Below, one piece after another: positions 1 to 8,684 of a stretch of DNA of 29,299 nt; position 1 is the stretch's first letter; the number at the start of each line of letters is the position of its first letter. The position numbers and the translations under genes were made by a program. Source of the stretch: Pigoraptor chileana (taxonomy: Eukaryota; Opisthokonta; Filasterea); NCBI GenBank assembly GCA_943704495.1, contig CALSCR010003063.1:1-29299 (forward strand). The letters run 5' to 3'. The notes below the pieces were generated by a model, which was not told the origin of the DNA, made no database searches, and was given only the letters and a program-made list of their open reading frames with translations.

Positions 1-77
<77 letters not shown>

Positions 78-78
78 T
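1..78. repeat. (GT)n microsatellite
   Basis: An almost pure GT dinucleotide run opens the window and decays into GT-rich sequence to about 120. It lies downstream of the third exon of the minus-strand gene, so on that gene's strand it is a (CA)n tract inside an intron. The long open frames across it are produced by the repeat and are not genes. Confidence 0.95.
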
Positions 79-319
79 GCATGTGGGGTGTGTGCATGTG
101 AGTGCGTGTATGCATCAGTGTGCAGTTTGTATCAGAAAACCATCGCAAACGGTAAAGGTTACAGTGATAAACAAAGCGATTCCTCAAGTCATTTTCAAAT
201 AGCCGCTTCTCTTTCCAACAGAGTGATCACATGCCAACTTCACTTGGATCAACACAAACACAACCACAAACACACTCACAGACACAAACACAGACACACA
301 CTGAAGATAAAATACGCAC

Positions 320-2368
320 CTTGCAGCCTTCGCATTGCATTCGGCATATGAGTTCATAAGCGAGAGGATAAAGTCTCTCGCACGACTGGACCCAGATTGT
401 CGCCACAACTGTGCATCGTAGTAAAAGGCAAACAAGTAAGATCAGCATTTGCTCACATTCCACGCACACTCCTTGCAGGATAAACATACCAACACGGACT
501 ACAGCGGCAAAAGAGACAGCCACAAGCACAAGGTCGCCGACAATTAACACGCGCAATCACATAAACAAGTATGTGATCCCACTCGCTTTCAACTCCAACT
601 TCTCTATCTGCCTCTCCCTCTTTTTTGATTAAGTTTGATGCACAGTGGCCAAACAAACACTGGCTGTGCCCATCGCCGACGCAGTCTTCTTTCCTATGCG
701 ACAATAAACAGCACACAGAGTCCGTGACCACCACCTGATCGACAAGGCGCGCCCGCAACTCAATGAGCCAATCGCGCGTCTCCAATTCCAGGCGACGCAA
801 CAGACCCGCAGAGTCACGTGATGACAGCCTGGTGACGTCAGCGCAAGAGTCAGTCCCAGTCACACGAGAAGGGACCAAGAAGAGCAACGAACAAACAGAG
901 GGCTTTGCTCTTGCACTCGCCTACCCTCACATACCACATACACCCGCACAAACGCACACATATACCCTAACATACCCTCGCATACACTAGATATACCTTC
1001 ACAGACGCATACATATACCCTCGCACACCCTCACAGACGCTCACATGGACACGTATAGATACGCTAATTCCCTAGGCCTTTCCCCACACACCTGCCCACT
1101 ATTGCCGCCGTCTCCGCTTTCGACAGCAGCCACGCAGCATTGTCGAGCTCCTGCGGCGACCGCGACCGATATACTGACCGCAACACATCGCGAAACAGCA
1201 TCCACGCGAGATGAAGGCGGTGGTCCTCACTCGGCGTCTCGTCTGCCCCGGCGTACATTGCAAGCGGCGATGGCATGCGCGGGGCCGGCTGGCTCTGCTG
1301 CTGCGACGCATTCGACGCCGACTGCTGCCCGCTCACACCGCCTTCCGCCCTGTACACAAACGGCTGCGGATAATAGTCGGGTCCCTCGCCGTCCTCGTAC
1401 GCGTCCATCCCAACGGAAGATGCGGCGTCGCCAGAGAGCATTGCCTCGTCGTCCTTTCCGTCGGGCCGGGAATAAGCGCCAGCGGCAATTGCATCACGAA
1501 CTGTTGACGGGCGTGCCAGCTGCATCTGGGACAGCGGCAGGCGTGTCCCACTCGACACGGACGGGGGTGTTGACGACACGACACCCGGTGCCGGCGATCC
1601 ACCAACACAGCCTGCAGTAGTCGGGGCACCTGCATTGGAGGCACCGAGGAGCGCATTCACTCCCCCGGGATTCCCGCCCGCACGGAGTGTTGCCGTAAAT
1701 ATGCTGTCATCGTTCTCAATGAGTGTCTGGCAACGGGAGCACACGGGAGACGCAGACACGCCTGTCACCGGGGCAACGGAGGAGACCGCTGCACTCGCTG
1801 CTACAGCGGTGTCGTCGCCTGTATTCGTTGTAGGCGATGCAGCATTTGCCGCTGAATTGGCTGCCTGCGTTGCTGTTGGGGTGGCGGTAGTACCCACTGC
1901 CGTGGCGCGTCCATTTTCAGTGCCACAAACAATGCAAAATTTCTGAACGCCGTACGTGCTCGTCAGAAAGTGCTCGATGGCCGGCCACGCCGCCTTACCT
2001 ATGCTCTGCTGTGCGGGTGCCGCTACGGACACTGCCTGCTGCTGCATGATGGCGGTCGCAGGCACGGACCCCTCAAGATGCGGCGGCTGTGGACCAAGTT
2101 TGCTCTGCAGCGACAAGCGCGCCGACATAAACGCACTGTAGCCCTCAAACTGCCTCACAAGGTGATCCTTCCGTGACAATCCGCACCGGCAGTTGAGTGA
2201 GAATGTGCATACTTCGGCGGGCTTTCCTGGTGCAGTCTGAGTTGTCTGAGTCGTCTGCGTGGACTGCAAAGGGACTGAGGATGCCGGCGACGCGGCGGGT
2301 GTGTGCGCACACGAAAGCGATTCGCTCGCACCGCCGTCAACACCTCCCCGGGTGCTCACGGTCGCCAT
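320..2368 (-). CDS. Hypothetical protein with zinc-ribbon-like cysteine pairs (5' part, runs off left edge)
   Basis: I do not recognise this protein. Three minus-strand exons join in frame: 2368-1092, 828-735 and 408-320, giving about 486 residues before the gene leaves the window. The donors (GTGTGT, GTGGTG, GTGCGT) and AG acceptors keep phases 2, 0 and 2. The chosen ATG at 2368 has a good context (aaaATGg); the frame is open upstream to an ATG at 2503, whose extra 45 residues look like leader sequence. Visible features are a CxxC pair at residues 145/148 (FCIVCG) and another at 210/213 (CSRC), which could form one zinc ribbon split by about 60 Ala/Thr-rich residues. There is also a Cys cluster at 54-62. 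A long Ala/Ser/Gly-rich region is followed by a charged helical C-terminal part (LELETRDWLIEL). The first exon is fairly certain; exons 2 and 3 rest on frame continuity and helical composition. Confidence 0.55.
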
Positions 2369-3481
2369 TTTCGCGACGATAAATCTGTCAATTGTCTGAA
2401 CCACACCGAGAAATGACAGGAGAGATGTGCGCGGTAAGATATGTGAAAGTACAGACAAAGTTAGGCGAACACGCTCCACCAATCGATGTGAGCAACTGAG
2501 CATTCACCTCTCTAGTCAGCCCTTTCGATACGTACGGTCATGCTCTCCAAAAGGCACTCTGCGATGGAAGCGATACTAAATTAAGCCAATAATAGGGGCT
2601 CCGCCATCAAAAGTGTATGCACTCAAGACGATGCGCTTAGCAGTAGTGGTGCACATACATACAGACACCAGCAGCAAACGAACAATGTGGGCATGCTACG
2701 CAACGAGACACGGACAAACCTTGCCACGAGAATCACAAGCAAATCACAAAGCGATTCACCCAGACAAACAGCAAAAATGAAGATGCTCAAAAGGAATCAA
2801 ATGTCATCTGCTTCATCCACCGGCACTATTTCCATGCCCTATACTCTTGCGCCTTCTCCCTTAGTTTAAAAGTGCTTTGCGACGGTAAAGATGCGCTTGT
2901 ATGGGCAACTGAAGAACTCCAATGTGGTTGATGTACCCACTTCGCATGTGTGGTTCTAAAAAAGGAAACGAGGCACGACGCAAAATGTAAAAATAGAATC
3001 CTAATAATACCCAAAATGGTCAAAATTAAGACTGCTGTATTATATGTGACTATTCTCATCTGAATATGTCATATATAGCAATACATGTAGCTTATAATAT
3101 ACAATAAGGGAAATTAAGACGCCTAATATGCCGATAAGGCATGAGCGCACCCTGGTCCATGTGGCCACACTTCACTATGGAAAGACGGTGTCGTCAGCCG
3201 TGGCGGTCGGTCGGTCGAGTGTCTGTGTCAGTGTGTGTGCGTATGTGCGTTTGTGTGCGTTTGTGCACACATTCGCTATCTTACGCTATCGTGTCGGCAC
3301 TGTTTCGAAGTGTGGATACAGGCTACAGCTTAATGACATTGATGTACAGATTCAACGCCGAAATTTATTCAAATCTAGTTTCTTTGTTGATTGTTTTGGA
3401 CTGCGATTTTTGCTTTGGACAAGGAAATTGTTAACGAACCAACAAAAAGCGAAAAGTCAACTTTTTTTTCGGCTCTCAATC
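2369..3481. promoter_or_regulatory. Shared upstream region of two divergent genes
   Basis: This 1.1-kb stretch separates the minus-strand zinc-ribbon-like gene from the plus-strand SR gene, so it should hold both promoters. It is AT-richer than the flanking exons, especially 2950-3130. A TATA-like string (catatatag) lies near 3070, and GT-rich sequence near 3220-3270 is probably SR 5' leader. The short frames inside show no family features, and no other gene is seen. Confidence 0.5.
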
Positions 3482-5513
3482 ATGTCTCTCTTCATCGGCC
3501 GCCTGGCGCAGTCGACCCGTGTGAGCGATCTTGAGCCCATCTTTGCCAAGTACGGAAAGATCACCCGTTGCGACGTCAAATCAGGACACAATCACAGCTT
3601 TGGATTTGTCGAATACGACGACAAGCGCGATGCTGAGGTGCGCAGTCCTGTCCCTCTACATTTCCTGTGCCCGATCACGCCAGGAGTCCGTGTCAGCACC
3701 GGATGAATTTCTGTGTTTCTTTTTTCTTTTAGTCTTCGGAACAATTTTATTGTCTCCATAATACTTTTGGCGCGCGGGAAACGACTACAATTCATCGCTT
3801 CGTCAATAAGCGTGCACGTCTGTGCGTATGTGTGCGGTTATATTCGTTTTGCCCTTGCATGGATGTGGAGAGTGCGCCTCTTCCGCCGAGGCTGCCCCAT
3901 GGCGATGCCGCTCGTAGCCACCGCCGTACGAGTGTTGCCCCGCTCGCCCGCCATCGTCAGTCTCTGTCTTTCTGTCTGTCTGTCAGTCCCGCACTGCCGC
4001 CGTTGCCACCCTCCCGTGCCGGCCCGCGCCCAGCTAGCCTCCTCCCCCACATAATGTCGGATGGATGACCGCTTGTGCATCGTCTCCTCCGTTGTCGTTG
4101 CCACCCGTGCCGTGTCTGTGCCGTCTAGCCCGCCCGCCGCCCCCCGCCTGGCCCATGTCGGTGTTTGTTTGCACGTGGCTGTGTTGTTGTTTGTGTGTTG
4201 CGGTGTGCATGAGCAACAATTGGACCGATTTGGTGTCTTTTGGGTTCCGCTGTGAGATGCTTGCCTGACATCATCCAGTGTGTTTTCTTTTCTCCATTGT
4301 TTTCTTTTTTGTGGCTTATGAACTTACTAGTGTTTCTTTTTCTTTCCCCCTTGCAACGACAATAACAACAACAACAACAACAACACAAACATTGCACGAA
4401 ACCCATCAGGATGCGCTGAGGAAGGAGAACGGGCGCGACCTTCTTGGCGCGCGGTTGGCTATCGAGTGGGCTCGTGGTCCTGGCCGCAAGGCCGAATCCG
4501 ACGACTGCTTCCGGTGGGCAGTCCTGTCTGTGTGTGTGTGTGTGTGTTTGAGGAGGAGGGAAGGAAGAAATCTGTCTATTATTTTCAAATGTATGTGAAC
4601 ATGTGGTCCCGTGCGTGCCGTTGATGTCCCATTCTTCTCATCTCGCGCTGTTGCCGTCTCTGCCCCTGCCACTTTGCATCGATTTTGCAGCTGTGGTAAG
4701 TCTGGACACTGGGCACGTGATTGCACGGGAGGTGGCCGTGATCGCGACGGCGGTCGTGATGGCGGCCGCGATGGCGGCCGCGACAGGCGCCGCTCGCGGT
4801 AAGTGAGAGCGCTTTTTCCTTCTTAACTCTCCCTTTTTCTCTATCTCTGTCGTCTTTGTCTTTAGTGCACAACCCTAAGACACTGACTTGAGTCCTACAT
4901 CTCTTCGTCTTCTTTATGGGGATAAACGCCACAGCGCCTCCAGAGTTCTTATAATTATTAATACTTTTTTCGTGTGTGTTTTCTGCAGTTTGTTTTTATT
5001 GCGTGCTTATTGCTTGTTATAATGCTGTTACACTAACGTCGTGTATGTTGTGTGGCCCCAATCCACTGCCAAACCACTGCCAATCAGGTCGCCGCCTCGC
5101 CGCCGCAGCCGCAGCCGCAGCCCCGCGCGTGACCGCTCTCGGTCCCCCCGCCGTCGCTCGACCCGCCGCAGCCCTTCCCCCGACGCCCGCCGCAAGTGTG
5201 TGCCCATGTGATTTGTGTATTTTGTGATTTGCGTTAGTGCAGAATATATTGTAGAAGTGTGTGTGTGTTGTGTGGATGCAAACGCAGTCTGATATTTGTA
5301 TCTTGTATCTACCTTGAGCTGATTCCCTGTATCAACGCTCCGTCCCTGCCCTGTGTGTTTGTCTGCGGTGTGTGTGCATTATCATTCCAGGAGCCCGTCT
5401 CCCCGCCGCGCTCGCTCCCCCTCCCCCGCGCCGCGCCGCGCCCGCTCTCCCTCACCCGCTCCCCGCCGTGAACGGTCGCCGTCGCCCCGTCGTGCTGACG
5501 ATGAGCCTGCTCG
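3482..5513 (+). CDS. SR splicing factor, one RRM plus CCHC zinc knuckle (RSZ/SRSF7-like)
   Basis: This is a pre-mRNA splicing factor that should bind RNA through an RRM and recruit the spliceosome through a Ser-Arg tail in the nucleus. Exons are 3482-3637, 4410-4513, 4691-4798, 5088-5195 and 5391-5513; phases 0, 2, 2, 2 join without a stop and give about 200 residues. The RRM (1 to about 75) starts MSLFIGRL and has the RNP1-like SFGFVEY, ending in LAIEWARGPG. The zinc knuckle is C85-x2-C88-x4-H93-x4-C98 and is split by an intron after the second Cys's preceding residue. An RDGG repeat follows, then an Arg/Ser/Pro domain across exons 4 and 5. The start is set by the RRM, although the frame is open upstream. 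The stop exon is unresolved: acceptors near 5602, 6080 or 6250 would each give a short tail. Intron 1, at 772 nt, is the longest seen in this window. Confidence 0.88.
4866..4908 (+). repeat. Dispersed ~55-bp element, copy A (partial)
   Basis: The 3' part of the element (CTAAGACACTGACTTGAGTC followed by CTACATCTCTT) in intron 3 of the SR gene. The GAGTCCATGG half is not recognisable here. Confidence 0.6.
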
Positions 5514-5646
5514 GTGAGTTTATCTCCGCAATGGCGTACTTTGTGGTGTTGTAGACTGCAATTCGCATTTTATTTTCTGTTTTTCCGTCGTTTTACTTTT
5601 AGTTTTGGTGGATGGGCCACACTTCTCTTACAAACAAATTGTCGAA

Positions 5647-5680
5647 TGGAGTCTCCAAGACGCAAGACACTGACTTGACC
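5647..5680 (+). repeat. Dispersed ~55-bp element, copy B (partial)
   Basis: A diverged copy with GGAGTCTCCA followed by AAGACACTGACTTGA, in the 3' region of the SR gene. The pyrimidine tail is lost or changed. Confidence 0.55.
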
Positions 5681-6603
5681 CCATGCGTCACTTAAGAGTG
5701 TTTCTTACTCCTCGCTCACGATTGGAATAGCATTCACTCTGCGTAGTTCTTGAGGGTTGCCCACTGTGGCCTGCTGCGCGCATTTTTTGTTTCTCGCCAC
5801 CTTTTTCGCACTGAGTGTTGACCACTCTTTCTCCAATCCATCCACGTCCGCGCAGCGATTGATTGCATCTCGGCGGGACCCTCCACTGGCAGACAGACAC
5901 ACTGCCGACTGACTGTCTGACTGTGCGTGGGCTCATACGAGGAGCTTTTCCCAACCCCAACCCAAACTCCAACCCCCTTTTGCTGCTTCGCGTGTTCTGT
6001 AGCGTTCCGTCTGTTTAGTTTTTTTTTGTTTTGTATCTTACGATCATCCTGTCTTATCTCTTCGTCTCTGTAATACAGTGGGCGTGCGTAGGCCACATTT
6101 GCTGTCTCGCTCTCATCTCTCATCTCTGGTTTGTTCAGTCTGTGGCTGTGAGACTGACTTCGTTAAAGTGCTGCGTGACTCCTATCCAGTCGTCCTGCTT
6201 TTGTCTGTTGTTTCTGTCTCTCTCTTTCTCTCGCTGTGTGTTTTTGCAGTCTATTGTTGAAGCCGATGGATCTCTGCCTTGAAGTCTTTCCTTGCAGTTG
6301 TAATATTGGAAAACAACCACGTCTTACCATACAAACGAATGCCCTCTTGATGGCGTCCCCTGTTTAGATTCGCTGAGTGTGCGAGTGCATTTGCACTACA
6401 CATGTCTCTCATCATGTACAGCATACCCATCCCATTCATTCAAATATATAGGACAACAGTGTCCCTGTCAATTATCGATTGCACCCTTGCAATTTTCTCA
6501 CTCTATTTTCTTCTAAGTATTGTAGGTGGACTCCATATAGGGAGTGATTAGTACAACCATTTCTAAACAAAAATCGAGAGTGTATAACGTGACCGTGCGA
6601 GCG

Positions 6604-6608
6604 TCGTG

Positions 6609-6648
<40 letters not shown>

Positions 6649-6650
6649 GA
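6604..6650. repeat. (GT)n microsatellite
   Basis: A GT run with one T interruption in the non-coding region between the SR and receptor phosphodiesterase genes. Confidence 0.9.
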
Positions 6651-7098
6651 GGGGTCCCCCCATCTATCGTTGCCAGGGGAATGCGTTGTCCGGTTCCCCG
6701 ATTCCCACTAAATTTAATTCGCGTCCACCACTCACTATGAGCATTGTATGGGAAACGCCTTTATTTCACACAGACTGTGGGGGAATTTGAAAAAAGGTAC
6801 TTATCGCAATTCCCGGGAAATTTGTTGCATTTGTCAAATTTTTGATTCAAAAATCAATACCAAATAAAAATTTGTTAAATCAAACCAGAAAATAGGGGGA
6901 TAAGTAGAAGTGTTTAACTTCAATATACAATATACGTTGATGAGTGTGAGGGAGGAAGGTCACTTTGGTCGATGGCGGTGTTTGGTGTCGTACATTGGTA
7001 ATACGGTGTGCGTGCATGGGTACGACTCGCCTGTTACAGTATCGTGGCAGTGGTAGTCATCACGCCTCCGACACCCCGACGGCGCTCGCTCAGGAAGT

Positions 7099-7136
7099 AC
7101 ACACACACATACACACACACATACACACACACACAC
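7099..7136. repeat. (CA)n microsatellite
   Basis: A CA run with two TA interruptions, upstream of the receptor phosphodiesterase gene. Confidence 0.9.
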
Positions 7137-7660
7137 TATAATACATGCGGCAGCGCCCTCTATATCATAATCGTAAAAGATTCAAAGTTACCGATAATTT
7201 ACCGCCTGCAGACAACACGATCAACCCTTTTTTTCATTAATTCTTTATTGTGCCTTTTTAAAATTCGTTATCGACGCTCATCGGAACCGAGTGGCGCTAC
7301 GGATACATTGTAATCACTGTAATCTTCATTTCCCGTCACGACATGGATGCGATGAAGTGACGGGGTGCCTTTGTATCCCACCTCTGTCTCATGTGGCGGT
7401 GAAGACAGACATAAGCACGGCAACACAAGCGCGCAATTCGTGTGAAGATGGCGTCGTCCCGAAGGAACTGCTTCGGCGAAGATTCTGGCGTGAGCATCGT
7501 AGATGCATTGCTACCTTGTCACTACGAGGGTCAAACAATAGCATGTGATAATGACGACGCGAAGTCTTTTACGTTCCACACGTATGTACCACGGCGACGC
7601 ATTGTGTCACATGCGCTTATCGCGCCGCCCTCGCTGACGCCATCCTCCCGCGGGACGTCA

Positions 7661-8650
7661 ATGTCGCGGACACTTCCAACTGCGCGACGAATACACTCCG
7701 CAAGCGCATGGGCCGCATTCCTGCTGTTTGCTTGTGTGTGTGCATCGTCGTTGTGTGGCGCTGCGACGGCAGCCCCCAATCATTTTAAGGTTGGGCTGCT
7801 GTACCCATTTTCCGTCCCCGCGGATCCTCTCGTTGGCGTGTATGGACTGGAGCAGGGAGATCTTGTTGACATGCTTGTGGGTTTGATCAACTCGCGCAAC
7901 TCGTCGCTTGTGCGATCTGTGCTTTCCACAAACATCACATTGGAGGTTGTCCGGCGCAACGAGGGATCGGACCAGCAAGTGGCGCTCTTTGGAGTGATTG
8001 CGCTCGATCAGCAGGAAAACGTCGACCTTGTCATTGGTGCCGACTGGTCCGCCTGTTCAATGCTCGCAAATTTTTACCTTTCCGGCGTCGGAAAGATGCA
8101 AATATCGGCGAGTTCGACGAGCACTGCGCTTGAGGATCGCACACTGTATCCGACGTTCATGCGGTTTGTTCCCGCGGACGGACAGCAGGGCACGGCGCTC
8201 GCCTACCTCGTGCGCTCACTGGGCTGGGACTCGGTTGCTGCAATTATTGCGGACGACGACTACGCCAAGCCGCTCACCGCGAAGTTCAGGACTGTGGCCT
8301 TGTCGATGAACATCACCATTGTGCAGACGCAGCAAGTGGCGCGGAGTGGAGATCCCACCGAGCAAGTGCGCGCAATTAAGCAGTCGGGCGCAAAGATCAT
8401 TCTCGTCATTACCTTTACGGAGCTTGCCAAGTCGATTCTGCTCGCATTTCAAGCGGAAGGGATGGCGACCAAGGACTACGTGTACATAGGAACGGACGGG
8501 TGGCTTTACTCTTCGGTCTTCAGGGAACTCGGTGCGTTTGTGTGTGTGGTCTTGTTGTGTTTCACACACTCTCTGTTTGATTGGGACGTTGAGTGAGATG
8601 ACGCGCCCTTTCCAAATACTGTTGATGCTTAAACGCTTGCTGGTCGTTTC

Positions 8651-8684
<34 letters not shown>

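Larger units (their letters stand above)
5514..7660 (+). other. SR gene 3' end and intergenic region upstream of the receptor phosphodiesterase
   Basis: The first part (to about 6100-6360) must contain the last intron, final exon and 3' UTR of the SR gene; it is pyrimidine-rich with several possible acceptors. The rest, to 7660, holds a GT run (6604-6650), a CA run (7099-7136) and AT-rich sequence around 6780-6950. An ATG at 7448 is in frame with the phosphodiesterase and would add 71 residues before the signal peptide; I treat it as leader. I see no other gene on either strand. Confidence 0.5.

Noticed and set aside
1-351. Open plus-strand frame of 116 codons at the window start
   Set aside because: It is a GT dinucleotide run read as Cys-Val followed by low-complexity sequence, with no ATG start.
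1045-1620. Plus-strand frame of 191 codons
   Set aside because: It lies antisense to the first exon of the minus-strand gene, has Arg/Pro-rich mirror composition and no family features.
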